Below, one piece after another: positions 51,167 through 60,733 of a stretch of 64,000 bases of DNA. The notes below the pieces were generated by a model. That model was given only the letters and a program-made list of their open reading frames with translations. It was not told where the DNA came from and ran no database searches. The stretch's first letter is position 1. Each line of letters begins with the position of its first letter. The stretch spans positions 1,302,001 through 1,366,000 of the forward strand of contig CAWGFM010000005.1 in NCBI GenBank assembly GCA_963821935.1, given 5' to 3'. This DNA is from JAOUEA01 sp963821935. GTDB lineage: Bacteria > Actinomycetota > UBA4738 > HRBIN12. Made by a program: the position numbers and the translations under genes.

Positions 51167-52294
51167 TCAGCCCGAGGCGTCCGGATCGAGGATGACCACC
51201 GAGCGGATGACCTCGCCCGCCAGCATGGCTCGGAACGACTCGGCGATGTCGGTCTCGGTGAACGAAAGCTCGCGAGTCACCATGCCGTCCAGGTCCAGGA
51301 GTCCGTCCAGGTACGAGCGCGCCATCTGCGGGAAGTCCTCGGCCGGGATGGGATCACCGCCGTCGCTGATGAGCAGGCTCGCCTTGTTCGCATACGCCGA
51401 GCTCGGACCACCGTTCCAGTCCAGGATGACCTCGCTCGGAACGGGTGGCACGCCGATCGCGACAGCCGTGCCCGCATAGGCGAGCATGCCCACCGCCTGG
51501 GCCACGCACTCCGGCCGCCCCACCGCTTCGAAGGCGAAGTCCACGCCCCCGCCCGTGAGGTCTCGCACGGCGGACACGGGGTCGCGGCCGCGCGCATCGA
51601 GGACATCGGTGGCTCCGAACCGGGTGGCCCACTCGAGCTTCGCCGGCACGACGTCCACCGCGATGACACGGCTCGCGCCGGCGATCACGGCCCCCTGCAG
51701 CGCTGCGAGGCCGATGCCGCCCAACCCGATCACCGCCACGGTCGCTCCGGGCCACACGTTCGCGGTCTGGAGAGCTGCGCCGACCCCCGTCGAGACGCCG
51801 CATCCCAGCAGGCACGCGCGGGAAAGAGGGATCTCATCGGGCATGGGTATGGCCTGCGCGGCGGTGGCCACGGTATGGGTGCCGATGGTGCCGCAGTACA
51901 GGACCCCGGTGAGGATGGTGCCGTCGAGCGTCCGGTGCATGCGCGGCGGTTGGATCAGTTCGTGTCCGCAGCGTCTCGGCACGCCGCGCAGGCACTGACG
52001 GCACCGGCCGCAGGGGATGGCCCATGACAGCACCACGCGGTCCCCCGCAGCCACCGTGGTGACGCCATCGCCGACCTGCTCGACGGTGCCGGCGCCCTCG
52101 TGCCCGAGGTAGAAGGGCCACGCCATCCCACCCCAGTTGCCGTGCTCGATGGCCCAGACGTCGCTGTGGCAGACGCCGCTGGCGGCGAGCCGAACCAGGA
52201 CCTCGCCCGGCCCAGGATCGTCGATGGAGATCGTCTCGATCACGGCAGGTGCGCCCGCGTGATCAACGATCGCGGCTCGAGCCGTTCGCGCCAT
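51167..52294 (-). CDS. Zinc-dependent alcohol dehydrogenase, class III/NDMA-type MDR
   Basis: A 375-residue MDR dehydrogenase. VCHSDVWAIE holds the catalytic-zinc Cys, YLGHEGAGTVEQVG the His-Glu, and IPCGRCRQCLRGVPRRC the four structural-zinc cysteines. LLGCGVSTGVGAALQTANVW and VAVIGLGGIGLAALQGA form the NAD fold. It resembles long-loop dehydrogenases of the formaldehyde/NDMA-dependent group in actinobacteria. GGAGAGGAGCG precedes the ATG. It is the first gene of the leftward operon with plsC and diverges from the M20 peptidase. Confidence 0.9.
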   Translation of the reverse strand: MARTARAAIVDHAGAPAVIETISIDDPGPGEVLVRLAASGVCHSDVWAIEHGNWGGMAWPFYLGHEGAGTVEQVGDGVTTVAAGDRVVLSWAIPCGRCRQCLRGVPRRCGHELIQPPRMHRTLDGTILTGVLYCGTIGTHTVATAAQAIPMPDEIPLSRACLLGCGVSTGVGAALQTANVWPGATVAVIGLGGIGLAALQGAVIAGASRVIAVDVVPAKLEWATRFGATDVLDARGRDPVSAVRDLTGGGVDFAFEAVGRPECVAQAVGMLAYAGTAVAIGVPPVPSEVILDWNGGPSSAYANKASLLISDGGDPIPAEDFPQMARSYLDGLLDLDGMVTRELSFTETDIAESFRAMLAGEVIRSVVILDPDASG

Positions 52295-52339
52295 CGCTCC
52301 TCTCCGGTCCCGCTGAGGCGACCATGCTAGCGTCAGCAC

Positions 52340-53500
52340 GTGGACGCCAACGCCCTGCGTGACCTTGCCCAGGAACGGTACGAGGCCTTCGTCACCGACC
52401 TCGAGCAGATGGTGAACGTCGACTGCGGGTCCTACTCGCCGGTCGGCGTCAACCGCATCGCCGATCTGTGCCAGGCGCGGTTCCTGGCCAACGGGTGGGA
52501 GGTGGAACGGCGTGTCCATCGCCCCGACGCGGGCGAGGCGCAACTCGGCGACCTGGTGATCGGCACCCTCCGCGGCGCCGGAGGTCCGAACGTGATGCTG
52601 GTTGGCCACACGGACACCGTGTTCGACGACGGCACCGTTGCCCAGCGCCCGTTCTCGATCGAAGACGGCATCGCTCGAGGTCCCGGCGTCTCCGACATGA
52701 AGGGGGGCCTGCTGACGGGGTTCGTCGCGACCGAGGTGCTGCAGTCCGCCGGGTTCGACGGGTTCGGGCATATCACGTACGTGTGCAACCCCGACGAGGA
52801 GATCGGTTCGCACTTCTCCGGGCCCGTGATCCGCGAGCTCGCCCCTCGGCACGACGTGGCGTTCGTGCTGGAGGGAGCGCGCGCCAACGGCGACATCGTG
52901 AGCGCCCGCAAGGGCATCACGGACTACACGGTCGAGATCGTGGGCCGGGCCGCGCACGCCGGCGTGGAGCCCGAGAAGGGTCGCAACGCCCTGCTGCAAG
53001 CCGCGCATACGATCATCGAGTTGCAGGCACTGAACGGCCGGTGGCCGGGCGTGACCGTCAACGTGGGGGTAGCGCGCGGGGGGACGCGCACCAACGTGGT
53101 GGCCGAACGGTGCACGCTGCAGGTCGACCTGCGCTCGCCGGAGCTGGAGACCTTGGAAGCCGCCGAAGCCGAGATCGCCCGGCTGTGCGCCCAGACGGTG
53201 GTGCCCGACCTGTCGGTGGAGGTGATCGCCAACAGCTGGCACCGGCCCATGGAGAAGAAGGAGGGCGGCGCACGCCTCGCGTCCCTGGCGATCGAGATCG
53301 CGGCCGAGCTGGGGTTCGAGCTGCGCGACGCCGCCACCGGCGGGGCGTCCGATGCCAACACGACGAGCGCCGCCGGCACACCCACGATCGACGGGCTCGG
53401 CCCGGTCGGTGGTGACGATCACGCACCAGCGGAGTGGCTGGACCTCGCGAGCGTGGTGCCCCGCGTCGCCTTGCTCGCCGGCATCATCAGCCGGCTGTGA
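52340..53500 (+). CDS. M20-family metallopeptidase (glutamate carboxypeptidase-like)
   Basis: A 386-residue M20 peptidase of the carboxypeptidase G2 type. Metal ligands are visible as MLVGHTDTVFDDG (His and Asp), RGPGVSDMKGG (bridging Asp), CNPDEEIGS (catalytic Glu and ligand Glu), and GGDDHAPAEWLD (last His). The dimerisation lid contains GRAAHAGVEPEKGRNAL. It removes C-terminal glutamate or acyl groups from small peptides or folate-like compounds. TAGCGT lies 6 bases before the GTG, suggesting a leaderless start. The stop overlaps the histidine kinase start (GTGA). Confidence 0.9.
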   Translation: MDANALRDLAQERYEAFVTDLEQMVNVDCGSYSPVGVNRIADLCQARFLANGWEVERRVHRPDAGEAQLGDLVIGTLRGAGGPNVMLVGHTDTVFDDGTVAQRPFSIEDGIARGPGVSDMKGGLLTGFVATEVLQSAGFDGFGHITYVCNPDEEIGSHFSGPVIRELAPRHDVAFVLEGARANGDIVSARKGITDYTVEIVGRAAHAGVEPEKGRNALLQAAHTIIELQALNGRWPGVTVNVGVARGGTRTNVVAERCTLQVDLRSPELETLEAAEAEIARLCAQTVVPDLSVEVIANSWHRPMEKKEGGARLASLAIEIAAELGFELRDAATGGASDANTTSAAGTPTIDGLGPVGGDDHAPAEWLDLASVVPRVALLAGIISRL

Positions 53501-54681
53501 GCGACGCCATGACCTCCGGTCCTCGATCCGGTCCTGCAGACAGCTCCCCCGGTCGGGACGAGTCCGCGTTCGAACCGGGGTTCGACGTCTACCGGGCGCT
53601 CGTGGAAGGCATCCCCGCGGTCCTCTACGTGGACTACCCGGACGAGTGGTCCACGAACTGGTTCACGAGTCCCCAGTCCATGCAGATGCTCGGATACACG
53701 GCCGAGGAATGGGGCACCTCGCCCGATCTGTGGCTCCTGAAGATCCATCCCGACGATGTGGGACGGGTGAAGGCCGAGAACGATCGCTCGAACGAGACGG
53801 GCGAGCCGTTCTTCTCGGAGTACCGCATGTTCACCAAGGACGGCCGCATCCTGTGGCTGCGCGACCAAGCGTCCCTGTCGCACGAGGGCGGACGTCCTCA
53901 CTGGCGGGGGGTCATGTCGGACATCACCCCGCAGAAGGAAGCTGAGGAGAAGCTGCGTTGGAGCCTCGAGGTGTTGCGGCGCACGATCCAGGAACGCCGC
54001 GACCTGGCGGTGCGGCTGGAGACCGCAGAGGAAGAAGAGCGGCGCCGCATCGCCGCCGATATCCACGACGATCCCATCCAGGTGATGAGCGCGATCGACC
54101 TCCGCCTGGCGATGCTCGCCCAGCCCGGTGCCAGGATCGATCCGGCTGCGCTGGATGAGATCCACGAGACCGTGGTGCAGTCGATCGAACGGTTGCGGTC
54201 GATGGTCTTCGAGCTGCGCCCCGCGGCGCTGGATCGGGACGGGCTGGTGGCCGCATTGACCGAGTACGTGGCGCACGCCGGCAAGGAGACTGGTTGGGCG
54301 TTCGAGGTGGTCGACGAGTTGGACGACGAGCCCGACGCCGACCTGCGGGCAACCCTGTACCGGATGGCGCAGGAGGCGATCGCGAACGCAAAGAAGCACT
54401 CGGGCGCGTCCTCGATCCGTATCACGGTGTGCTCGGAGGGTCCCGCCGTCACGATCGAGGTCAGCGACGACGGAGCAGGGTTCGACGCCGCCGGCGGCAT
54501 CTCCCCGGCGCCGGGCCACCTGGGTCTGGTGACGATGGTGGAACGCGCCGAGCTGATGGGCGGCCGGTGCCGCATCACGAGCGAGCCGGGGGGTGGGACC
54601 ACGGTCGCCTGTTGGTTGCCGGCTCACCCCACCAGCGCGGAGCCCGAGGCATTCGACACCATGAGCAGCGGCTTGCCGTAG
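53497..54681 (+). CDS. PAS-domain sensor histidine kinase, NarL/DesK-type (HisKA_3)
   Basis: A 394-residue cytoplasmic kinase without membrane helices. Residues 30-150 form a PAS/PAC fold (VEGIPAVLYVDYPDEW ... MLGYTAEEW, LLKIHPDDVGRVKAE, RILWLRDQASLSHEGGRPHWRGV). A short coiled coil leads to the HisKA_3 dimerisation box ERRRIAADIHDDPIQ with phosphoacceptor His190, followed by the ATPase domain (AQEAIANAKKHSGA, VSDDGAGFD, HLGLVTMVERAEL, GGGTTVACWLP). No response regulator is adjacent, so it is an orphan. The GTG start is coupled to the M20 peptidase stop. Its 3' end overlaps the convergent ppx gene by 58 bases. Confidence 0.92.
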   Translation: MSDAMTSGPRSGPADSSPGRDESAFEPGFDVYRALVEGIPAVLYVDYPDEWSTNWFTSPQSMQMLGYTAEEWGTSPDLWLLKIHPDDVGRVKAENDRSNETGEPFFSEYRMFTKDGRILWLRDQASLSHEGGRPHWRGVMSDITPQKEAEEKLRWSLEVLRRTIQERRDLAVRLETAEEEERRRIAADIHDDPIQVMSAIDLRLAMLAQPGARIDPAALDEIHETVVQSIERLRSMVFELRPAALDRDGLVAALTEYVAHAGKETGWAFEVVDELDDEPDADLRATLYRMAQEAIANAKKHSGASSIRITVCSEGPAVTIEVSDDGAGFDAAGGISPAPGHLGLVTMVERAELMGGRCRITSEPGGGTTVACWLPAHPTSAEPEAFDTMSSGLP

Positions 54682-56159
54682 ACCTTCTGGAACCGGGAGG
54701 CCACCGAGCGGGGACGCCAACCCTCCGGGATCGGCGCCACCACCTCGAACCCTCCCCGCATCCAGTTGCACGAGATCGGGGTCGGAACCTCGGGCGGTAT
54801 CCGCCGGTTCAATTCGTCGGCCAGGGTTAGAGCGGTCGCTGCGCGCAATACGGCGTCCCGGTCCTCGGGCGCGACCAATCGCCCGTACGGTCCCAGGCGC
54901 GTGTCATCGTCGGCCTGGCGCAGGATCGCGGTCAGGGCGCCGAGGTCGGCGTGCGAGAACCCCGCCAGGTCGGCGGCGGTCACGATCATGGCGGCGTGCT
55001 CGTAGCGGTCGTAGTAGTCGATCGCGCGTCCGACGTCGAGCAGCCGAGCAGCGTGACCCAACATCTCGCGCACCCGCTCGGGCGAATCGGGATCCAGCGC
55101 CTCCAGGAGATCGTCGGCGACCTGCGCTCGTCGTTCGGCCGGCGCGGGAGCCCAGGTGGCGAACCGCGCCGCCAGGGTGGCGACCGAGATCGTGCGGACC
55201 CACATGGGTGATGGCACGGTGCCCCCGGCGGTGGCCAACGCCAGTCCCTCGCGCAGCCCTCGGCTGGACACCACGATGTGCGCAGCGCCGACATGCCTCG
55301 CGATGGAGGCGATGACCACAGCGCCGCCCACGATCGTGTCGGCGCGGTCGGGGTTCAGCCCCGGCATCGAGGCCCGACGCTTCATGGTTCGGTCGGCCAG
55401 ATCGTCGATCAACGTGTCGAGCCGTTCCGCGGGAAGTTGGTAGCCGTGCAGCAGCGGCAGCGGGTAGTCGGTGCGCTTCAGATCCACCTTCGCGAGGTTG
55501 CGGATCGTGCCGCCGATGCCCACCAGATCTCCACCGCCCGACAGTTCGGAGATGCCGGCATCGGCCAGCGTCGCCCTGACCGCTTTCCGCAGGGCTCGCA
55601 GCTCGGACAACTGCGGTGGATCCGACGCGAGGTAACGGTCGCTCATGCGGAGCGAGCCCATCGGCACCGACCACGACCGCACCAGGCGACGATCGCGGAA
55701 CGCCGTGATCTCGGCACTCCCTCCACCCACGTCGAAGGTGAAGCCGCTCGTGACGGGCAGGTCGTGGACCGCGCCGAAGAAGCCGAGCATGGCCTCGTGG
55801 TCGCCATCGATCGTCTGGAGCGGAACGCCCAGCGCGTGCGCGCGTTCGACCAGTTCATGACCATCTGCGGCCTCACGCACGGCCGACGTCGCCACCGCGA
55901 TCATCCGCGCCGCGCCCGCTCCCCGAGCCACCGCCAGGAAGTCGCGCAACGCTTCGATCGTGCGATCGATGGCCTCGGGGCCCAGGCGATCGGAGTCGCG
56001 AAGGTGGCGGGCCAGGCGTAGCGGAGCGCGAGCATCCTCCACGACGTCGAGATGCTCGCCCTCACGCAGCCGGAACACGATCATGCGGCCCGAGTTGGAG
56101 CCGATGTCGACGACGGCGAATGGCCGGTCGTCCGGCTCGGGGTCGAGCACCGCGTTCAC
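54624..56159 (-). CDS. ppx: Ppx/GppA exopolyphosphatase family protein
   Basis: A 511-residue protein of the actin-like Ppx/GppA fold: FAVVDIGSNSGRMIVF, IAVATSAVREA, FTFDVGGGSAEITAF (phosphate loops), VGIGGTIRNLAK, and a C-terminal HD-like helical domain ending with FSHADLGALTAILRQ and LADELNRRIPPE. It removes terminal phosphate from polyphosphate or from pppGpp. The GTG at 56159 (NAVLDPEPDD) follows GGGAG; the open frame upstream lacks similarity and crosses the divergent RNase gene. Length is that of the long two-domain type. Confidence 0.88.
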   Translation of the reverse strand: MNAVLDPEPDDRPFAVVDIGSNSGRMIVFRLREGEHLDVVEDARAPLRLARHLRDSDRLGPEAIDRTIEALRDFLAVARGAGAARMIAVATSAVREAADGHELVERAHALGVPLQTIDGDHEAMLGFFGAVHDLPVTSGFTFDVGGGSAEITAFRDRRLVRSWSVPMGSLRMSDRYLASDPPQLSELRALRKAVRATLADAGISELSGGGDLVGIGGTIRNLAKVDLKRTDYPLPLLHGYQLPAERLDTLIDDLADRTMKRRASMPGLNPDRADTIVGGAVVIASIARHVGAAHIVVSSRGLREGLALATAGGTVPSPMWVRTISVATLAARFATWAPAPAERRAQVADDLLEALDPDSPERVREMLGHAARLLDVGRAIDYYDRYEHAAMIVTAADLAGFSHADLGALTAILRQADDDTRLGPYGRLVAPEDRDAVLRAATALTLADELNRRIPPEVPTPISCNWMRGGFEVVAPIPEGWRPRSVASRFQKVYGKPLLMVSNASGSALVG

Positions 56160-56204
56160 GCCTCGATGCTCCCATACATCGGTGGCCCCGTATCCTCGAT
56201 CGTC

Positions 56205-57638
56205 ATGCCACGACGATCGATCCGGCTCGCCGCTCCCGCAGTCGCCCTGCATCCCACGTTCGCCGCCATCCGCGCGGAGGTCGGCGTTCCCGAGGCGTTC
56301 CCGCCCGAGGTGCTCGCCGGGGCCGAAGCGGCGGCTCGTGCTCCGCGGCGGCCGGACACCGATCTCACCGACATCGCGTTCGTCACGCTGGATCCGCCCG
56401 AGTCGATGGATCTCGACCAGGCATTCCATCTGGAGCGTCTCCCGAGCGGCGGGTTCCGGCTTCGGTATGCGATCGCGGACGTGGCGGCTTTCGTCGAGCC
56501 GGGCAGCCCCGTCGACGCCGAGGCACATCGGCGTGTCGAGACCGCCTACAGCCCGGACGAACGGACCCCGCTGTACCCGCAGGTGCTGTCGGAAGGTGCT
56601 GCATCGCTGCTCCCCGACGGGCCGCGGCCCGCGATCGTCTGGCACGTGGACATCGACGACGCCGGCGCCACGGTGGAGGCCGACGTCCGACGTGCGCTGG
56701 TGGCGAGCACGGCCAAGCTCTCGTACGAGGGCGTGCAGCGAGCCCTGGACGACCGCTCGGCCGATGACATGCTCCGGATCCTTCCCGAGATCGGTGCCAC
56801 GCTCCAGCAGGCCGAACGCGCTCGCGGCGGGACCAGCTTGAACGTCCCCACGCAGGAGATCGTGCCCAGCGAGGACGGCTACGCGTTGTCCTTCCGTGTG
56901 CCGCTACCCGTCGAAGGCTGGAACGCGCAGCTCTCCCTGCTCACCGGACGGGCGGCCGCCGCCATGATGCTCGAGGCCAAGATCGGCATCGTCCGGACGA
57001 TGCCGGTGCCCGACCCGCGAGATGTCGCGCGGCTCCGCCGCGTGGCCGACGGGCTCGGTCTCGATTGGCCCGCCGACACCACGTACGTGGAGTTGCTGCA
57101 GTCGATCGACCCTGGTCGCTCGAGCGCCGAGGCCGTGTTCCTGCAGGAGGCCGCGGTCCTGTTCCGCGCTGCGTCGTATGCCGCCTTCCAGGGTGAGCCA
57201 CCGGTCGTTCCCACCCATGCGGCGATCGCGGCGCCATATGCACACTGCACGGCACCACTGCGGCGGCTCGTCGATCGCTACGCCAACGAGGTCTGCCTGG
57301 CCATCGCCCAGGGAGGCGAGGTGCCGGCGTGGGCACTGCAGGCGTTGCCCAACCTGCCCGAGGAGATGGCCACGGGTGCCGACCGTGGTCACCGCCTGGA
57401 ACGATCGATGATCGACGCGGTGGAAGCGGCGGTCCTCGCGCCTTTCGTCGGACGGGAATCCGATGCGCTCGTGATCGATCTGTGGAAGCGGCACCGAGGT
57501 GAGGTGGCGCTGCGCGATCGTGCCGTGATCGGACCGTGCGACGACGTGCACGAGCTGGGCGCGAGCGTCCGGGTGCGCTTGGAGGAAGCAGACCTGCACC
57601 GGCGAGTGATCCGATTCAGGCGCGTGCCGTCGGAGTGA
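56205..57638 (+). CDS. RNB-domain exoribonuclease (RNase II/R-like)
   Basis: A 477-residue ribonuclease. The catalytic aspartates are in LDPPESMDLDQAFHLER and the following GGFRLRYAIADVAAFVEPGS. LSEGAASLLPDGPR, AQLSLLTGRAAAAMML and YAHCTAPLRRLVDRYANE are further RNB blocks. The cold-shock and S1 domains of full-length RNase R are mostly absent, so it is a short form that may work with another RNA-binding protein. TATCCT lies 8 bases before the ATG with no Shine-Dalgarno. It diverges from ppx, an RNA-phosphate/polyphosphate pairing also common elsewhere. Confidence 0.9.
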   Translation: MPRRSIRLAAPAVALHPTFAAIRAEVGVPEAFPPEVLAGAEAAARAPRRPDTDLTDIAFVTLDPPESMDLDQAFHLERLPSGGFRLRYAIADVAAFVEPGSPVDAEAHRRVETAYSPDERTPLYPQVLSEGAASLLPDGPRPAIVWHVDIDDAGATVEADVRRALVASTAKLSYEGVQRALDDRSADDMLRILPEIGATLQQAERARGGTSLNVPTQEIVPSEDGYALSFRVPLPVEGWNAQLSLLTGRAAAAMMLEAKIGIVRTMPVPDPRDVARLRRVADGLGLDWPADTTYVELLQSIDPGRSSAEAVFLQEAAVLFRAASYAAFQGEPPVVPTHAAIAAPYAHCTAPLRRLVDRYANEVCLAIAQGGEVPAWALQALPNLPEEMATGADRGHRLERSMIDAVEAAVLAPFVGRESDALVIDLWKRHRGEVALRDRAVIGPCDDVHELGASVRVRLEEADLHRRVIRFRRVPSE

Positions 57639-57671
57639 GCCCTGCAGCCGCGGGCTGCGAAAGGATCCGTC

Positions 57672-59015
57672 GTGCGACGACCACATCCCCGAACCACCTA
57701 CCTCATCTATGTCCTGGGTGAAGGGTTCGCCTTCCGGCTGATGGCGACCATCTTCAGCGTGTTCCTGGTGCTGGAACTGGACCTGGACCCGCTCCAACTC
57801 CTCCTGATGGGCACCGTCCTGGAGGCCACCTACCTCGTCTTCGAGGTCCCCACCGGCGTGATCGCCGACACCGTGAGCCGCCGGCTCTCGGTGGTGATCG
57901 GTCTGGCCGGGGCGGGGGTCGCGTTCCTGGTTCTGGCGGGCTCGGACTCGTTCGCCTGGGCGCTGGTCTCCCAGGCGATGTGGGGCGTGTTCGCCACGTT
58001 CACGAGCGGCGCCGACGTCGCCTGGCTCACCGACGAGCTCGGCGAGGATGTGGCGCGTCCGCTGTACCTCCACTACGACCAGTACTGGATGGCGGGCGCG
58101 CTGGTGGGCATCGCCGCGAGCGTGGGGCTCGCCACGATCGACCTGCGGCTGCCGATCCTCCTGTCAGGCGTGGGGTTCCTTGCCCTGGCGCTCTTCATGG
58201 CGCTGTCCATGAGCGAACACGGGTTCCAGCCGCGGGTTCGGCCGGAAGGGGAGCACCTGCATACCTCGCTCACCACGACGTTCAAGGAAGGCGTGCGCGA
58301 GGTCCGAGCGCATCACGTGCTGCTGCTGATCCTGGCCGTTGCTGCCTTGCACGGAGCGTCCACGGAGGGATTCGACCGGCTCGCGGACTTCCACCTGTTG
58401 CGCGACCTGGGACTGCCGTCACTGGGCCGGGTGAACCCCGTCGTCTGGTTCGGCGTGCTCGACGGCGGCTCGCTGCTGTTGGGGATCGGCGGTCTCGCCA
58501 TCTTGAAACGGAAGGCCCACCTGGTGGGCCACGCATCGGTGGCGAAGCTGCTCATGGGCATCGACGCGTTGCTCCTCGTGTCGGCGGTGACGTTCGCGTT
58601 CGTCGGCACCTTCTGGGCTGCCGCGGCGATGTTCCTGATGGTGGGACTGCTGCGGAGCCTGCGCGATCCGGTCTTCACGGCATGGATCAACCAGGGCCTG
58701 GAGCCGGGGACGCGCGCCACGATCAACTCGATGGGATCCCAGGCGGACGCCGTCGGGCAGGCAGCCGGTGGTCCAGCGTTGGGATTGATCGCGACGCGTG
58801 TCTCGACACCCGCCGCGCTCGCCACGTCTGCGTTGCTCAGCGCACCAGCGCTGTTGCTCTACCTGCGAGCGATCCGCCGCGGCTCCGTCGGCACGCTCAC
58901 CCCGGATCAGATGGAGGCGCGCCTGGAACTGGACGAGGAAGCGCTGGAACGCGCCGAGATCCCTGCCGAGATCCCCGCCAAGATCCCAGGTGGCCCGACG
59001 CCGCCACCGGCGTGA
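57672..59015 (+). CDS. MFS transporter
   Basis: A 447-residue, 12-helix major facilitator protein. The conserved loop between helices 2 and 3 is VPTGVIADTVSRRLSVV. FSVFLVLELDLDPLQLLLMGT and WVINQGLEPGTRATINS-like blocks (actual AWINQGLEPGTRATINSMG) are typical of actinobacterial drug-efflux members. The cytoplasmic tail is acidic and Pro-rich. AAAGGA precedes the GTG. It follows the RNase gene by 33 bases, with a small GCAGCC/GGCTGC hairpin between, so it may be a separate unit. Substrate unknown. Confidence 0.87.
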   Translation: MRRPHPRTTYLIYVLGEGFAFRLMATIFSVFLVLELDLDPLQLLLMGTVLEATYLVFEVPTGVIADTVSRRLSVVIGLAGAGVAFLVLAGSDSFAWALVSQAMWGVFATFTSGADVAWLTDELGEDVARPLYLHYDQYWMAGALVGIAASVGLATIDLRLPILLSGVGFLALALFMALSMSEHGFQPRVRPEGEHLHTSLTTTFKEGVREVRAHHVLLLILAVAALHGASTEGFDRLADFHLLRDLGLPSLGRVNPVVWFGVLDGGSLLLGIGGLAILKRKAHLVGHASVAKLLMGIDALLLVSAVTFAFVGTFWAAAAMFLMVGLLRSLRDPVFTAWINQGLEPGTRATINSMGSQADAVGQAAGGPALGLIATRVSTPAALATSALLSAPALLLYLRAIRRGSVGTLTPDQMEARLELDEEALERAEIPAEIPAKIPGGPTPPPA

Positions 59016-59020
59016 TGTCG

Positions 59021-59359
59021 CTAGTCGGTCCGCGCGGGTGGAACGTCGATCACCCGGCGGCGGCGCCGGCTCACCACGTCTTGGCTGCGCTCCCAGTCAC
59101 GGATGACCTCAGCGATCTTCATGACGATCGCCGCCCCACCGGCGAACTCCACGAGGCGCCCGAGGGGCGAGCGCTTCAGGCCGGGGATGCGCATGATCAC
59201 CGGCACCGACACGATCATGCCCATCGCCAACGCGTTCCGTAGGCGCTGGCCGGTCGGGGAATCCAGGAACTCGAGCAGCTCGTCCACGGTGATCTCGGCG
59301 CGCTCCGCGATCTCGTGGAACCGCGCCGCTGGGCTGTGATTGACGGGGTCCGAAGCCAT
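59021..59359 (-). CDS. Small helical/membrane-associated protein
   Basis: A 112-residue protein: a soluble N-terminal helix pair (RFHEIAERAEITVDELLEFL), then AMGMIVSVPVIMRIPG and LVEFAGGAAIVMKIAEVIRDW with amphipathic or weak membrane character, and a basic C-terminus (SRRRRRVIDV). No family is recognised. TACGCT lies 6 bases before the ATG, the leaderless signature seen widely here, which supports the start and the gene. It converges with the MFS gene, 6 bases away, and diverges from the next MFS gene. Confidence 0.7.
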   Translation of the reverse strand: MASDPVNHSPAARFHEIAERAEITVDELLEFLDSPTGQRLRNALAMGMIVSVPVIMRIPGLKRSPLGRLVEFAGGAAIVMKIAEVIRDWERSQDVVSRRRRRVIDVPPARTD

Positions 59360-59463
59360 GGCGAAAGCGTACCCGGCCGTGCGAGATTCCATGCTTGGGC
59401 GCTCTGTATCTGAGGCAGAGAGACCTGAGGGCTCGACGTATCGCCTGGCTAGACTGCCGCGTC

Positions 59464-60693
59464 ATGGCAGGACCGGCTGATCAGACCGCGTGGCTGACGC
59501 CAGGCGTTCGGGGGATCGGCGCTGCCAGCTTGCTCTCGGACCTCGGTCACGAGATCGCGACCGCGCTCCTGCCCCGGATGCTGACATCCGTGCTCGGAGC
59601 ATCTGCCGCCGCGCTCGGCATGATCGAGGGGATCGCCGATGGGCTCGCCGGGATCGCCCGGCTGGGCGGCGGCGCGCTCGCCGACGACCCGAAGCGCCGT
59701 CGGGTGACCGCTGTCGGCGGCTACACGGCGGTGGCGGTCCTGAGTGGCCTGATCGGCGCAGCGACCTCGGTGTGGCAGGTCGCCGTGCTGCGGGCCGGTG
59801 CGTGGACCGCGCGAGGGCTTCGCGTCCCTTCCCGGAACGCCCTCCTCGCCGACGCAACTCCGAAGGCAGCCTATGGGCGCGCGTACGGCTTCGAAAGGAT
59901 GATGGACAACCTCGGCGCGATCGGTGGGCCACTCCTGGCCCTGGGCTTGGTCGCCGCCTTCTCGGTCCGTAGTGCCATCCTGATCTCGATCGTCCCGGGC
60001 CTCTTCGCCACCGTCGCGATCATCTACGCGATCCGCCGGCTCCCGAAGGTTGAGGAACGCGAGCGACAACCGGTACGGCTCAGGGTTCGTGAAGTCCTGG
60101 ACGCTGGCCTCGGCCCGCTGCTGGCTGCGGTGAGCGCGTTCGAGTTGGGCAACGTTGCCGCGACCCTGCTGATCCTGCGAGCGACGCAGCTGTTGACGCC
60201 GAGAGAGGGGACAGATTCGGCGACGACGATCGCGTTGCTCCTCTACACGGCCTACAACATGGCGGCGACCCTCATCTGTCTTCCGGCGGGGCATGCGACC
60301 GATCGGTTCGGACCTCGCCGCGTGCTCGCGGCGGGCGTGTTCGCCTTCCTGGTCGCGTACGTTGTGTTCGCAGCAGTGGGCGCGAGCATCCCGATCCTGC
60401 TGGTCGCCTTCGCGCTCGCCGGATTCGGGATCGGGTGCGTCGAGACGGCGGAGCACGCAGCCGTCGCGACCGTCGCACCGGACGAGGTCCGAGGGTCGGC
60501 ATTCGGCCTCTTGGCAGCGGCGCAGAGTTTCGGCAACCTCGCTGCGAGTGGGATCGCCGGCATCGTTTGGACCACCGTCTCGCCCAAGGCCGCCTTCTTC
60601 TACATCGCCGGGTGGATGTTGGTCGCTCTCGCCGGGTTCCTTCTCCTCGGAAGAGACGATCGACAGTCCCTCGATCGCGGGTCGGGTCGGTAG
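59464..60693 (+). CDS. MFS transporter at the edge of the arsenic island
   Basis: A 409-residue, 12-helix MFS protein. SLLSDLGHEIATALLPRML, EGIADGLAGIARLGGGALAD and GLRVPSRNALLADATPKAAYGRAYGFERMMD in consecutive blocks identify the SDxGHE-type group, seen near metal and arsenic genes in other genomes. It may export an arsenical or another toxic oxyanion-derived compound, which is inference from position. No ArsB, Acr3 or ArsP gene is in the window. TAGACT lies 8 bases before the ATG (leaderless). A 12-base-stem terminator follows immediately. Confidence 0.85.
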   Translation: MAGPADQTAWLTPGVRGIGAASLLSDLGHEIATALLPRMLTSVLGASAAALGMIEGIADGLAGIARLGGGALADDPKRRRVTAVGGYTAVAVLSGLIGAATSVWQVAVLRAGAWTARGLRVPSRNALLADATPKAAYGRAYGFERMMDNLGAIGGPLLALGLVAAFSVRSAILISIVPGLFATVAIIYAIRRLPKVEERERQPVRLRVREVLDAGLGPLLAAVSAFELGNVAATLLILRATQLLTPREGTDSATTIALLLYTAYNMAATLICLPAGHATDRFGPRRVLAAGVFAFLVAYVVFAAVGASIPILLVAFALAGFGIGCVETAEHAAVATVAPDEVRGSAFGLLAAAQSFGNLAASGIAGIVWTTVSPKAAFFYIAGWMLVALAGFLLLGRDDRQSLDRGSGR

Positions 60694-60696
60694 GCG

Positions 60697-60724
60697 CATC
60701 GGCGGGGATCACTCCCCGCCGATG
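60697..60724. terminator. Strong bidirectional hairpin between MFS gene and short peptide gene
   Basis: CATCGGCGGGGA / TCCCCGCCGATG form a perfect 12-base stem around a TCAC loop. It begins 3 bases after the MFS stop on the plus strand and 9 bases after the peptide stop on the minus strand, so it ends both transcripts. Its presence supports a real transcript for the peptide gene. Confidence 0.8.
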
Positions 60725-60733
60725 CGGACCGAG

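Noticed and set aside
57641..57658. GCAGCC/GGCTGC hairpin between the RNase and MFS genes as a terminator
   Set aside because: The stem is only 6 bases with no T-run and lies within the region of the MFS ribosome site; it is too weak to list.
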